Below are positions 11,762 through 24,500 of a stretch of DNA of 64,000 bases, one piece after another. The stretch is taken from the NCBI GenBank assembly GCA_006535965.1, contig QEAR01000069.1, forward strand, positions 49,729 through 113,728. The letters are read 5' to 3'. Positions within the stretch are counted from its first letter, which is position 1; each line of letters opens with the position of its first letter. A program made the translations under genes and the position numbers. The notes under the pieces were generated by a model that had not been told where the DNA came from, ran no database searches, and saw nothing but the letters and a program-made list of their open reading frames with translations. The stretch comes from Spizellomyces sp. 'palustris' (lineage: Eukaryota > Chytridiomycota > Chytridiomycetes > Spizellomycetales > Spizellomycetaceae).

Positions 11762-12722
11762 TCAAGCTTCAGTTTTGTAGTAGGTCGTTCTGGAGCACTC
11801 TGTCAAGTCCCAACCATGTAATGAGCACCTACTATCACTTGGGGACTGTATATACGGTAACACTTACGCTCTGCAATCTTCCGCGCCAAGTCGGCCTTCT
11901 CGAAACAATCGTCCGACCGTAACCCCCGTTCTTGTAGAATGTTTTTGAGATCCTTCACAGAATGTCCCATGAGATCTTCATAACTTTCCTTGACAAGAGG
12001 CAATGAGTGTTGCTTGGGCATGTTGCGGGGTGTAGCCTGTTGAGCCAGGGCTGCCAGTTTACTCTCAAATTCAGGGTCCGCGGGGTGACCCGCCCAAGCA
12101 ATTCGTCCGGTGGTATCAACGAGAAAGACATGAGGGATACCACGGGCACCAGAGGGTATAAAGAGCTTGTTGCGCGCATCATGCTGTGCATCTATCGCAA
12201 CTGTGTAGTCCATACTGGATCCTTGCGAGGTGACGAAAGATCGAATTTTCTACAAACAGCACAGTCCAAGGGGCACCGGCTGGGTTGAGCAAAGGCGGAA
12301 GGCAAGAACTATGGTGTTTTCTAAAGCAAACAAACAGGATACCTACATTTTCATCATTCTCATCCGTGATCCCGATGAAATAGACATCTTTTTCGCGATA
12401 CTTCTTTTGAAGCTCCGATAGGTGCTTGGAATACCATGATAACAATGAGAAAAGCTCAGGGAAACATCGATTGTGTACACATAATACATACTGGGAAGAC
12501 TTGACGGCAAGGTCCGCACCTGTGTGCCGATGCTCAGATTTAACTGTCACGGTACTGCCGCGAGGAACAATCGACCTCTGATCTTTACCAAGTTGCCCAA
12601 AACTCGATAACGAGGACACGTTTGTGACCTTCAGGGGCACTAGCCGATATCTGAACAGGCTCGCCCTTGACAAATTGGAGTCCCGAGATGGTGGGGAGGG
12701 GTTGCCCTATAAGCTGTGACAT
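11762..12722 (-). CDS. Thioredoxin-like/TlpA-family protein with C-terminal SAP-like helix domain
   Basis: A thiol-disulfide oxidoreductase-like protein. From the ATG at 12722 it starts MSQLIGQPLPTISGLQF, then VLVIEFWATWCGPCRQVFP, so the CGPC redox centre is intact although it is assembled across an intron. It continues HLSELQKKYREKDVYFIGIT, the segment GARGIPHVFLVDTTGRIAWAG with the cis-proline motif IPH, and a final helical segment SVKDLKNILQERGL with EKADLARKI, which resembles the SAP/MANF-like C-terminal fold. Five exons; the last, QCSRTTYYKTEA, ends at 11762. No signal peptide is visible, so a cytosolic or organellar place is unclear. Confidence 0.8.
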
Positions 12723-12947
12723 TGTTGGTCGATGGAAATAAGTGGGGAGGAGGAGAGACGAAATTGGTGTTTTGGTCATCAAAACTTACACACGTGAGAG
12801 CACTCTGCTTACGTCTTCGAAATTCCGCCAAGACGTCTATTTACGGACATCGGAGGTTTGTTCCCTGAGCGTGGCTTCCTCGCTCGATAAAGCCTTCCCT
12901 TAGATTAAACGTTTGCTTGCACACTTTCTGTATACTCACCTTAAGAT

Positions 12948-14945
12948 ATGTCTACCGGGGGGACTCGCAAGGTGGTAGATGATGAGCATCATCGGTTCTA
13001 CCAAGAATTATACTGAGCAATTCTCTCCATTGTAATCTCATCTTTAGCCAGCGAGACAGCCCCTGGGAGTATTTCGGTTAGCACCGCCTCATTGTATACG
13101 TGCTAACGAAAACACCTAACTAGTGAACTGTCCATCAATACGCTCTAGAGGTCATGAAGGGACCGTATACAGCATTGATGTAAATGGAGCAGATATGATG
13201 CTAAAACCCCCGCAAACGAAAAGAAAATCTGGGAAAGTAGAACCTCTCGGAGAGCGTGGAGACGACGCTGATAGAAGCGTGACTCTGGTCTCAGGTGCGA
13301 GCTGTTCGAACGATGGATGGCTAGGCAAATTGCAATGCCTGATGCTAACGTTTTGACTGATAGGATCGCACGACCAAAGCATTCTCGTTTGGAATGTATC
13401 TTTTCACACTCCATCGAAAAACGCGATACTAACCAAGGTACGATTGCTTCCTGATGACCTTAGTGTAATAAAACGCGCCAATTGACGGCTACTATCCAGA
13501 TGGAGCGAATACGGACTTTACGAGGTCACACGGCTCATGTTTATAGCGTCGAAGTCTTACCGCATCCGCGTGGAAAGCCGCGGTATATGGTATCCGCCGG
13601 AGATCAAACTGTGCGATATTGGGATTTGGAGGTCTGTGTGGAGATTAAGGATATACTGCTAGCAGTATCCTCATGAATCCAGAAAGACAGGGGAAAATCT
13701 GAAAACACTTTCAGGACACGCAAACTACGTTGCATGCTTGCGAACCCGAGGGAAGAGGGTCTTCTCAGGATCCTGGGACATGAGTCTTCGAAGTTGGAAT
13801 CTCGAGGTACAGAGCCCTCATATTTCATATAGTCTACATGAACCTCACCAACATCCTCCCATAAGACTTACAAACCCATGCACGTCTTCAAAGGACACCG
13901 GAACATTGTTAATTGCATCGATGTGACAGATACGGACGTCTTCAGCGGCAGCTGGTAATTAACGAGGGCAACCCAGTATCGTAATCACCACACTAACGCC
14001 CGTTGCGACTTTGCTATAGGGACATGACTGTAATACAATGGAGTCGCTCTGTATGTTCTTTACCTTCGTCCAAATTAGGCTTACTGGAGAGTTGGAGTGA
14101 CTGATATCTCACCCTAAGACAGACAGGAGAGCCAGTAAATGTTTATCGAGGGCATACGGATGGAGTTCAGTGCCTCCAAGTCTCCGACGACTTGTTACTT
14201 ACGGGGTAGGTCTCCCATTACTTCTGTTTTCGTATCACTATTCGCGGAAACCGGCTCTTGACAAAGCCTATTATTTGGGATAGATCTATGGATAGAACGA
14301 TTCGGGTATGGAGTCAAAAGGTGGGTCAATTTATTAAGGTTAGGGGCATCAATCAACGACCGCATCTAATGAATGACACTGGAAAAAGACGGGCAAAACC
14401 AAAAGAATTCTCAATGGTCACGAAGGCGGTGTAGAATGTCTGCACATAGTAGGACGAACGTGCTTCTCTGGATCTTACGATAAAACCGTAAGGTGAGTTA
14501 CCGCGAGCATCCGAAGATTTTACTGCTTGATGCTCATCGAACGGATACATATGTTGATCTCCAGGTGTTTCAAAATTACGGTCAGTTGGTACTATTGGGG
14601 GAATGGTTTATCGTAACCCCACTCGCTAAATCGCCTCGTCTGTCTAGACTGGAGAATGCATCGCCATTTTTGAAGGGCATACAGATGGAGGCAAGCGCAC
14701 TCGGCTAATGTTCGTGTCAATCTCAATACTGACCTTCTACCGCGACGCTCCTGCAGTATATTGCTTAAAAGTGTTTGGAGGCGTACTATTTAGTGGATCA
14801 GGCGACAAGACAATACGAGCTTGGGATGCACGAGTAAGGCACGGTGGGCCATTGACACGCTGACATGGGTCGCTCACGATTCTGTTAGGATTTAGTGCGG
14901 TTGGGCACCGCCCCATGGTGGAAACGAATCTTTTGCTGCGGGTAG
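12948..14945 (+). CDS. Seven-repeat WD40 protein
   Basis: A beta-propeller scaffold in at least eight exons. Seven repeat cores can be read in order: GHEGTVYSID, GHTAHVYSVE, GHANYVACLR, GHRNIVNCID, GHTDGVQCLQ, GHEGGVECLH and GHTDGVKCVK. Most have a following S-G-S/D...W unit such as SGSWDMSLRSWNLE or SGSGDKTIRAWDA, which gives one complete seven-bladed propeller with short connectors. The repeat style resembles F-box/WD40 substrate receptors and TRAF7-like proteins, but I see no F-box. The final exon appears to end PWWKRIFCCG at 14945. The start is uncertain: the ATG at 12948 (MSTGGTRK) is the best candidate, joined through an intron to the exon carrying RGHEG near 13149. Confidence 0.72.
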
Positions 14946-15451
14946 ACGATACCCATCCGCAGTACCTCTTGTTGGATACCCATTATATGAACATGTAGAT
15001 GTTGGAGGGAACTGACATTGATAATGGCACTCCGATAAATTAGCCACATTAGACAGCAGCCAAAAGTGCACCAAGGGTCTGTCATCGTTTTAAATGAATT
15101 AGAAATCGCATGATGTACTGTTCAGTATACCCCGTGGATCCTTTGCTAGAGTAGAGTGAATAAAATTACTGTAGATCTAACAAAGTTTTGCATCTTTCTC
15201 CATGTCTGTTGCCGGATTCCCATATCTCGCATATCTACATGTTCTTTTCATTGGTTCACTTGCACACTAGCGTGCAACCAATACCATCAAACCGAATAGA
15301 AGCATACTTTGCAGCATGGTATAAGTAGAGGTAAGTCTTTTTCTCCTGAGTGCGTTATGCTTGTAGCCGTAGCTTCATCTGGGCTTACGCATCTGATCGA
15401 AAGCGCGACTTACAATGAGTTTTGAGGCCAGAGAGACTCAGACTAGATCAC
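14946..15451. other. Intergenic region between WD40 gene and ADAT1
   Basis: No coding exon, RNA gene or repeat that I can support. The minus-strand open frames here have no family resemblance. Confidence 0.4.
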
Positions 15452-17357
15452 ATGGCAAGCCACGAATCCCATCATTGTCCTATCGACGACGACAGCTGGC
15501 CGGACACCGTCGCGGATAGAGTTTTGAAATGCTTTGATGGTATACCAAAGAAAGGAAAACCGACTGTTCGCGGTAAAAAGCCAGAGTGGACAGTATTGGC
15601 GGGCATTGTCCAGTTGCAAAGAGCTCAAGGTAAAACTGCAGAGTGAAACCTGAACCAGAATCCATACCTCACACTCAAGAAGACAAGGACGCACACTTAA
15701 AGTGTGTTGCAATAGGGTGAGCAACATAACCTTCTGCCTGCGACCTGGAGAGCGTTCATGCTGAACATACGGAAAGGACAGGCCTCAAGTGTTTGAATAA
15801 ACGCCAACTTGTCAAGGATGGTAGTTGTATAAATGATAGCCACGCAGAGGTGCTATGCCGGCGGAGCTTTATTAGGTTGGTGAAGGTCTTTACTAAGGCA
15901 CTGTCTGAATTGTATTGACCAGCCATTTTGCAGATACCTTTACACCGAAGGTCTAAACGCTATGAAAGGCCTTCCGTCTATCCTTGTTAGAAGGAAGGGA
16001 CAGCAGGACAGGAGTTTTCAGCTCGCGGAAGGGATAAGTTTTCACATGTATATATCTCAGTCTGCATGTAAGTATTCGAAGCGATTGTAAAATATGTCAT
16101 CGGAGGAGGTTGGCTGAAGTCTCCTTTAGGTGGCGACGCTTCAATGGCAGCTCTTCTCAAGAGTCAAACAGAGGAAGAGAGAAAAGAGAACGAAATCAAG
16201 GCATTGATGTTCCTCGAGAAGAAAACCGAAGGGCCTGGAGCCACCATGGTTATCGCTCCTAGTTCAAACAAAGTGTTGCGCGGCAGAGCCGATATCACCT
16301 CCATGGGAGTGCTGCGTACCAAGCCGGGGCGTGTCGATGCGGAGCCGACATTATCGATGTCTTGTAGGTCGGTGCGTCCAACGAATTCTAATGTGCATGA
16401 GTTCAGAAACGTCTCAAACTATGGACCATGTAGCGATAAGATAGCCAGGTGGAATGTCCTAGGTCTTGGTGGCGGTGTGCTATCTTATTTTATCGAACCT
16501 CTGTATTTGGAATCTATCGTAGTAGGGGATCTGTATGATGGCGAGGCCATGGAGCGGGCGTTCTGCGAGAGAATTAGTGGAATATATGGTAGGCCGCGAA
16601 TTCCATGCGACCCATCTGCCCGATCATTGTTTATGACCGTCGCCATTTGGGCTAGACCTTCCTGCACCTTATAGAGTTGCCCGACCCAAGCTTTTTGCGA
16701 CAAGTCGTGATTTTTTTTGGAGCAAGACCAATGTGTCCAGCCGCCATAAAATTAAGCCGATTCCTGCGGATACATGTACGTCTGACTATCGTTTGCCACC
16801 TTACATTATCAGCAACGTGATTAAAACTCTCTAGGACCTCCAGCTATCGCCTGGAATGCAAGTCACCCGAGTGATTCTGAAGCGATCACCAATGGCCGGC
16901 GGCAAGGTTTTGCCGCAAAAGATGGAACGTGGAGTGCTAAGGCGCGGTAAGTTATTCGGTGAGAAATCCGCAAATGACCTCTCATATCTGTTTCTAGGTC
17001 TTTAATATGTAAAGCGCTGCTTTTCGAAGAATTCCGCAGTCTTCTGGAGATCATTCCTGTGGACGAGCTTCCGGTGCCCCTAGGGTACGTTTTATGTATC
17101 GTCGTTATGATCCGAAAGTAATTGAATATTTGCTTCACAATAGAAAAATAGATTTCTCGCGACACTCATACCGACATGTAAAACGTGCAAATACGTCTTA
17201 TCAAACCGCCAAGGCAGCGCTGCTTGGTCAAAAGTTCCAGAGTTGGGTGGTAAATCCTGCAGACCTTGAAGAGTTTTATATAGAGGTAGTCCCAGTTGTG
17301 AGTTGTAAGCGAAATAGAGAAGACGATCCGGAAGATTCACGGAATGCAAAACACTGA
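15452..17357 (+). CDS. ADAT1: tRNA-specific adenosine deaminase 1 (A37 of tRNA-Ala)
   Basis: Deaminates adenosine 37 to inosine in tRNA-Ala, using a zinc-bound deaminase fold. Start at 15452 (MASHESHHCPIDDD) gives the N-terminal family block LPKKGKP-like IPKKGKPTVRG...EWTVLAGIV. The active-site motif is SHAEVLCRR (His as zinc ligand, Glu as proton shuttle); the zinc cysteines lie in SACGDAS, assembled across an intron at 16067/16130, and in EPTLSMSCSDK. Then WNVLGLGGGVLSYFIEPLYL, FFWSKTNVSSRHKIKPIP and a C-terminal AKAALLGQKFQSWVVNP. At least eight exons; one donor before PPAIAWN is best read as c|GTTTGC. It lies convergent with DDX42. Confidence 0.92.
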
Positions 17358-17592
17358 GAGGAAAGTAGATAGGATAGCTAAAGCCTCGTGCCTCGTGTTA
17401 TAAATATAGATTGATGGGGCAATATTAGAATACAAGAAGCGCATCCATTAAATTAAGCGTTAAAAAAAGGAGCGACAACACTCTGGCCCCGCACGATATG
17501 GGGGACACGCATCCGAATGTAGTGACAGCCCAGCAGTCGGGTATATTAAAAATTCAATGCGGGAGTGACGCGTAAGTCACAGAAATATGACA

Positions 17593-19894
17593 CTACTGCT
17601 CATCCCACCTCCGTCTGCGTTCAGAGGTCGATCCACCTCCATTCTTGTCAGTTCCCACAAATGACGTTGAACTCCCTTGCGCCGACGATGCTCGCTGAAA
17701 TGCTGTGAATTTCATTCCTCCGACCCCACGGTTGGGGCCAGATTCTGCTGTACGTGAGTGATGGTTGGAGTCCGGGTTGCCACCTATGCCCACATGTCCC
17801 CGGTTGCCTATCGGCGCAAGATTTGGATTACTGCCACCACCAAAGCTTCCCCTATGTCCGATTCCGCCGCCAAATCCGGCCCCTCCACGACCCCTCCCCC
17901 TTCCTCTTCCCCGTCCTCTTCCTCGCCCACGTCCACCACCTCGCTCTCGTCCTTTTCTAAAGCGGCCATTCTTCATCGCTAGCGTCAGCAATTCTGGAGG
18001 GACCTTTTGCCCAGCGTCTTCCAAGTTTCGGACCAGCTCCCCGGCAAACTTGTCGTCCTTTTGTGTAATCATCGTATACGCTGTGCCCTTCTCACCCGCT
18101 CGACCGGTTCGCCCGATGCGATGAACATGTGAATCAATATCGCGTGCCACTGCGGGTGATAAAAGCATATATAAGCTCTCGAACTGGTGTCTTCCAATAT
18201 ATTTCAAATACTTTACCATCATAGTTAACCACTGTTTTGATAGATTTGATATCCAATCCCCGGGCTGCTACATCTGTGCTCACCAGAAGTTTCACCTTCC
18301 CGGCCTTGAAGTCATGGATGACTTTATCTCGCTCGTGTTGTAACATATCTCCATGTAGCGGACTGCATTCGAATCCAGAAGCCTTCAGATTTGCGGCAAG
18401 TTCATCAACTCCCGTTTTTCTGCCCACAAAAACCAGTACGCTCCCGTCCACTGTGAACTTGACAAGCCTTTGCGTAAGCCAGCCCCACTTATATCCATCG
18501 TCTTCAAGCACCTGTACAATTTGTGTGATATCCGTATTAGCTTGACCGACGCCACCAATGCTTATTCGCACGGGCTCGGTGAGCACATCTCGCGCCAGGC
18601 GTTCCACTCGCTTTTGGAAGGTTGCACTAAAGAGCAGGGTTTGTCGATCGGGTCTGACGTTGTTACAAATGGACCGGACTTGTGGCTCAAATCCGAGATC
18701 AAACATACGATCCGCTTCATCCAAAACCAGGTAGGAAACTCTGCGGAGGTTTGTTGCCTTCATTTTCACCAGGTCAATCAACCTTCCCGGAGTGGCAACA
18801 AGAATCTCGATCCCTCCCCCCCGTAGTTCCTTGAATTGTTCACCTTTTGACGCACCGCCGTACACAACACCAACTTTCAGACCGTAGGCTTTGGCAAACT
18901 TTTTCGCCTCGAGATATATTTGATGTGCGAGTTCTCGAGTTGGGGCCAGAATTAGACCGATGGGTCCGTCCCCTTTCTGCAACTCCTCTTGATCCATCAT
19001 ATGCACCAGCATGGGCCATATGAACGCGGCAGTTTTTCCACTGCCCGTTTTTGCAATGCCAATAATGTCCCTTCCGCTAAGCGCTACTGGGATCGCTTGC
19101 CGCTGGATGCCCGTTGGTTCAGTGTATCCGTGCCTGCGGATAACGTCAATCAAGGAGTCATCAAAGCCAAAGTGCGCAAATGAGATGCACGGCTTGGCTA
19201 TGTCATGTCCTGACACTCGCATGTCTAGGTCTCGGCGGATCTGCCATGCTTCTGCCTCACTCAGCGCGGCAATATCTGAATGTTCCTCGTAAAAATCCTT
19301 CTCAACCTCAGGGTATTGAATCTTTGAATGATCTACAGCAGGTAACGGTTCGATTTCTCTTCTTTTCATATCTCCCAGAGCATTGTCCCCTAATCCTTCG
19401 TCATTTTCCGCCAGAGCAGCATCAACAGCGCGGGCAGTCGCATACACTTCCTCGTCCGAATCCACATCGTCCTGCTGTGCAACAGGACCATTTTTGCCAA
19501 TTTCTATGCCCTTTTTCTTCATGTGCTTGACATAGCTCTCCACAAAATCCTCTTCCTCGAAGTCGTCGCGACGTGTTGGGCCTGGTTTCGCCTTCTCCTC
19601 TACCTGCCCTTGTTGCTGGATTTCTGCATTAATACCAGCCATGAATGCATCGAGCTCATCCACCTCCTCAGCAGCACCAGCTGAATGAAAGCCTTCCTTC
19701 GTCGTTGTTTCTTCTCCAGAAGGATGATTGCTATTGGCAGTATCATCATCAAGATCAAGCATCCTGCGCTTCGCCGGTCGTTCCGGCTCATTAAATGCAG
19801 CCTCGTCGTCATCATCCCAGAGACCCCTTCCATTGCCTGCACCATTTCTACTGGCTCCAAGGCCCAAATGTCCTCTCTGATTGCGTTTGAACAT
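17593..19894 (-). CDS. DDX42: DEAD-box RNA helicase DDX42-like
   Basis: ATP-dependent RNA helicase related to human DDX42/SF3b125, a U2 snRNP-linked factor. Two exons (19894-18217 and 18149-17593) close exactly, giving 744 aa. All DEAD motifs are present: Q motif [14 protein letters not shown], motif I AKTGSGKT, Ia [14 protein letters not shown] in [17 protein letters not shown] in LLFSATFQ, then [14 protein letters not shown] and [15 protein letters not shown]. The family signature after the core, [14 protein letters not shown] and [14 protein letters not shown], separates DDX42 from DDX46. The N-terminus is acidic and nuclear-type; the C-terminus is an RG/GRGR repeat (about 17878-17950) then Gly/Ser-rich. 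Reading straight through the 67-base intron gives a false C-terminus. Confidence 0.94.
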
Positions 19895-20263
19895 TATTCG
19901 TCTTCCTCGGAACCCGAACTGTGAAGTCTGTCTAAACTTGAACCACGAAGTTTAGTCACACGTGACCAGTAGCACGTGAATACAGAGGATGTTACACAAG
20001 AATTTCTGGTCTTGACATTGGACTTTGAGCATAGCGTCGAGTTCTTCCCTTTTCGCCGTTTGTCCATCACAGGAAGGAAGGTAAAGTGTCGTCCAGTCAT
20101 CCATCTATCCATCCATCCATCCATCCGTCGGTCGTAGAGAATGTTACTCGATCGTTCGTTCGTCTTGGGAGAGCGGCAAACTCGATTTGTTGCTGTGGAG
20201 TGGACACTTCGAATGTGATCACCATTTCTGACCGGGTCATTTGAACATTTGCAGAACGCAACC
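19895..20263 (+). promoter_or_regulatory. Divergent promoter region between DDX42 and RPS5
   Basis: A 369-base spacer between the DDX42 start (minus) and the RPS5 start (plus), so the two share upstream sequence. It includes a short CACGTG-containing stretch near 19972-19977 and a TCCA microsatellite. No specific factor site can be assigned. Confidence 0.4.
20098..20130. repeat. TCCA tetranucleotide microsatellite
   Basis: About six imperfect ATCC/TCCA units, starting CATCTATCCATCC, in the RPS5 5' flank. It probably lies in the promoter or 5' untranslated region. Confidence 0.8.
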
Positions 20264-21254
20264 ATGGCCGACCAGTACCCAGAAGAGGTGGCCGTTGAGC
20301 AGACTGGAGAGATCCTTCTGTACAACAAGGTGTGTGAAGGCTTGCTTATTGTTTGCGTATTTGATTTTGCTGACTGTAGTATTTCTGATTTCAGTGGAGG
20401 TATGCATGAGCAGAGGGTTCTGGGTTAGGGGTGGACTTGGAACTTTGGAACTGACGTTTTTTGGGATACTACTACAGCTACGAAGGTGTTGAAATCCGTG
20501 ACATATCTCTTCAGGTGCTTATCTAGTGTAGCGGTGCATTTTGCTGTGGGGACGGGAGTATCGGAAGCCATTTATGAGCGATTGGACGTGAGGACGACAT
20601 GCTGATGGAGTCTCGATTTTGGATACAGGACTACCTGATGGTCATGCAACACCCCGTGTACTCGCCCCACACTGCTGGACGGTACCAACAAAAGCGGTTC
20701 CGTAAGGCCCAGGTTCGTACATGACATGGGGATTGTTTGCCGGATTCTCGTTCCTAACATGTCGGACAGTGTCCCATTGTGGAGCGTCTTGCCAACTCTC
20801 TGATGATGCACGGTCGTAACAACGGAAAGAAGCTTATGACCATCCGCATCGTTAAACACGCGTTCGAGATCATCCACCTCTTGACGGACCAGAACCCCGT
20901 CCAGGTTTTGGTTGACGCCATTATCAACACCGGACCCCGCGAAGACTCCACCCGTATTGGTTCGCAGGGTACCGTACGTCGTCAGGCCGTCGATGTGTCC
21001 CCTCTCCGCCGTGTAAACCAAGCCATCTGGCTTTTGACCACTGGCGTAAGTGCTTTACTATATAGACCTTTGGTAATGTCTCTTGCGATATTCATCTGTC
21101 TGTATCTCAGGCTCGCGAGGCTGCTTTCCGTAACGTCAAGACCATCGCTGAGTGCCTTGCTGATGAGCTCATCAACGCTGCTAAGGGCTCTTCCAACTCT
21201 TACGCTATCAAGAAGAAGGACGAGTTGGAGCGTGTTGCCAAGTCCAACCGTTAA
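20264..21254 (+). CDS. RPS5: 40S ribosomal protein S5 (uS7)
   Basis: Small-subunit ribosomal protein uS7, which binds the 3' domain of 18S rRNA at the head and contacts E-site tRNA. Six exons, 20264-20329, 20395-20399, 20478-20514, 20629-20712, 20770-21045 and 21111-21254, total 612 bases and close exactly (203 aa, normal length). Family blocks include [55 protein letters not shown] and the C-terminal [17 protein letters not shown]. The second exon is only five bases (TGGAG) and supplies Trp plus two thirds of Ser in NKWSYEG. The start has an ACCATGG context. Confidence 0.95.
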
Positions 21255-21578
21255 GGAGCGTGGTGTTGGCTTTGGTGGTGCTTGGGAGGTCTGTGTACAA
21301 TGCAAATATATAAACAAATTACACTTGTTGGACTACAGATCAAGGCAGTGGACGTGTTAGCCAGCTGCCTTAAAGATATCAATATACTAATCGGACATGC
21401 GGTGGACACATACTCGGCCAAGACAAAACCTATCTCGCAGGAATTTGCTGATTAGGATCGACCCATTTTCATAATGTTTCCATAAATGGTTAAATAAGGT
21501 CCAGGTGGTCGGACATTTCCCTCATTGAGGTTTCCTGAATTCACTTCGTTGAGAGTAGAAGTGTGTGTGGGAGCAAAC
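21255..21578. other. Spacer between RPS5 and ZW10
   Basis: About 320 bases holding the RPS5 3' end and the ZW10 promoter. No further feature seen. Confidence 0.4.
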
Positions 21579-24500
21579 ATGCTTGCAGCCTCAGAAATCC
21601 CTTCCCATTATGGGCGTCGACAGGAATCTTCACTTTCGCGGTTGCTGTCAGGAAAGGTGGATGCACCGTTGGAGGAACAATTGGAGAGTCTCAAAGTATG
21701 ATGCACTCGGGAAGCCGCGATCGCACTAGTCGCTGACAACTCTTCTCGCCCCGTCTCAAATAGAGCAATGTATTTTTGACTATCATCAGGTTAGTGTAGC
21801 CAACAATTCGTTTTGTTGTTGCTCTCAACTGAAATTTCGCATAGCTACTATAAAGATTTTGTAAACTCCTATCAATACCGATTCGATATGAGAGATGAAA
21901 TCGCCGCTCTTGCAGAACAGATAGAGGCATCACCTAAGGGAACGACGGTACATGGTACTCGGCCGCTGAGGTAGAATCATTTTCCCTTGTATGAACTTCC
22001 ATGGTTGACATTCTATTGGGTGGAGCAAAGGCTGTGGCCAGTCGAGAGAGGGAATTGAATTTGAAAACTATCAGTCTTCTTGAAGCGATAACAAAGGTCA
22101 GAAGAATTTTTGGTGTTCTGAGATAATCGCCAGTAATCACTCAGATGTTATTCCATACTATATAGCTGCATGTCGAATTGCAAGGTTTTGATCAATTAGT
22201 GGAGAGTGGGGAAATGACTACCGCCGCTGATTCAGTGATGGAAATGGTACAACCCAGACTGCGACGTCGAAAATGAGAACTACAACATAACTGAATTTTT
22301 ACTGGTAAAGGGATCCTTGATTGAACGACTTGTTAGCTTAAAAGACGACGCTGATTGTCCACCGGAGGTACTCAACGCCTTGAAGGTACTATTACATAGA
22401 CCATGCCCTAGTATGTTTCAGGAAATCTAACGGTTGAAATAGAAAGAAGTCACTTCAAAGCGCGCTCACTTGCAGCAAAGACTCGAGGAGCTATTTTCCG
22501 TAGCTTATGTATTCATATCACACGATGACTACTCAGAGCTGAAAATAACTTCACGTCTTCTCGGTAAGGGCGAATCGTTGTTTTAAGTACGCCAACAAGA
22601 CAAGACTGACTATCACTGCAATAGCTACCATAGCCAGGACCTATTTTGATAGTCCCATCAATCATGAAGACGTTAAGTTGGCAATGGCGAAAATGAACTC
22701 ACTGGAAGGCGCCATGAGGCGTTTATCTCGGCGGATCACCGCGACTCTGGCCATGCCAATCATGAGGGATCCAAGCCTGGAACTTACCTTGAATAGGACA
22801 AAGATTGCGTCGACAATTCGATATGGTCCTCCTTCTGGAGTAGCAAAGACAGAAGCAAGACAGACCGAAGGTACGATAAATAGATTACCAGCAATATCTC
22901 ATGGAAGGTCTAATATCATGGAACTTGTCAGAATACCTGCCAATGGTATTTGACAAGCTCTTGAAGCTCGCGCAATTCTTGAAGGAAACCGTGTTTAGCG
23001 GCAGCAGCTCCAGTGGCGCTTGTGATCCTATCCAGACCTTCGCGGATAGCTGGTCGCCAGAGCTTGCGTCCAAGGTTCTCAGCGAGTGCCTCATGCCGTC
23101 CATCCCTGAAGATCCAGATGCACTGAGCAAGTATCATGAGCTTGTCATCGAGATACGAGGGTTTGATGAAAACATGAAAAAACTCGGTAAGTGCCCCTTT
23201 TCACAGAGATCTTGAACATATATGCAGCACCTCATACTTTCATTTTGGACAGGCATGTTTCAAAAAGACCAAAACGATCTACTGGATTTCACCGTGCGAG
23301 TCAACCAGCATTATGCGCAGAAGAGGCGAGCAGACTTACTTATGCTAGTTCGTGATATCTTACAAAGCGACGACCAGAATACAGTCGAGGTTCCTGGAGA
23401 GTTGGAACGAGGTGAGGATATCACACTATTGAGCACCAGGCTGCATTTATGATTGAACAGCCATCCTACAGGTGATATATTTACCGTCACCAGTGAGACT
23501 AAAGCGGGGAAGGAAATGGATGAGACTAAGGCTGCCGCTAAACTTGGCGGTAAAGACGGGCTAGAACTGGCAGAAGCGAGATTCAAGTTGCCAACATGTC
23601 ACGTAAGCAAACAAGCGCAGGCATTGGTTGAGCTGGCTCACCAAACCCTTGAGAGTGTTGCAACTGCCGATGACAGCAGGTATGGCTGGTGACTGTTCAA
23701 TTGACCGCTTACTTGTTGACCAGTCAACTGATTCTTTAATCATAGCAAAATCGAAGCCTTTTACTGTGCTCGAGATATTTTTGACTGCTACCGCGCGGTC
23801 ATACCAGTCCATCATGCTGATTCACTAGAGAATATTCCCGGACGAACAATGCTCTTCTATAATGATTGCGAGTATATATGCTTTCATCTTCTTGCGATGG
23901 GGTATAAGTATAGCACACTTCTTCCGTATCCCTTAAAACAAATGGGAACGTTTCTGGATATGGTGCCAAGTTATCGCAAATTGGGCGAAGGTCATTTTAG
24001 AAACCAATTGGTAGGGTGCGCAACTTCTGCACAAATGGATCCCGGTGTTTATCCCTTTCCTTTGTGTTGTAGCGCAAACAGCGAGACGAACTCTTGGCTC
24101 GATTAGCCGAAGCGGGTGGTTTTGGCAGCCTTTCCGACGATATGCGCTGTGAGCAGGTTGAGAAGGCGATCAAAGCAGCACTTTATCATCTGAATGGACT
24201 AGTGAAAGCATGGAAGGTATGTCGTTGATAAGAAATCCGTTCTGAGTGCGTGATTTAATCGGGAAGTAAATCATATTTTAGCCTATAATGCCACTTGAGA
24301 TGTATCTGAAGTCTATGGGCATTCTGGTGGACGTCATAATTTCGGCGATATTGAGTGATGTCGCGGAACGTTCGAGCTGGACGAACCAGGAAGGGCACCA
24401 ATTGCGGTATCTGATGTCACTGATAGACAAGACCGAAGCCCACTTTCACAGTGTATCCGGAGTTGGTAAAAACAAAGAGATAGAGAGAGTAAGCGTCATC

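Noticed and set aside
17754-18124. Plus-strand Pro/Ser-rich open frames opposite the DDX42 tail
   Set aside because: They are the antisense of the RG-rich repeat of DDX42.
18134-18222. DDX42 readthrough C-terminus [13 protein letters not shown]
   Set aside because: It is intron sequence; removing 18150-18216 restores the conserved [11 protein letters not shown].
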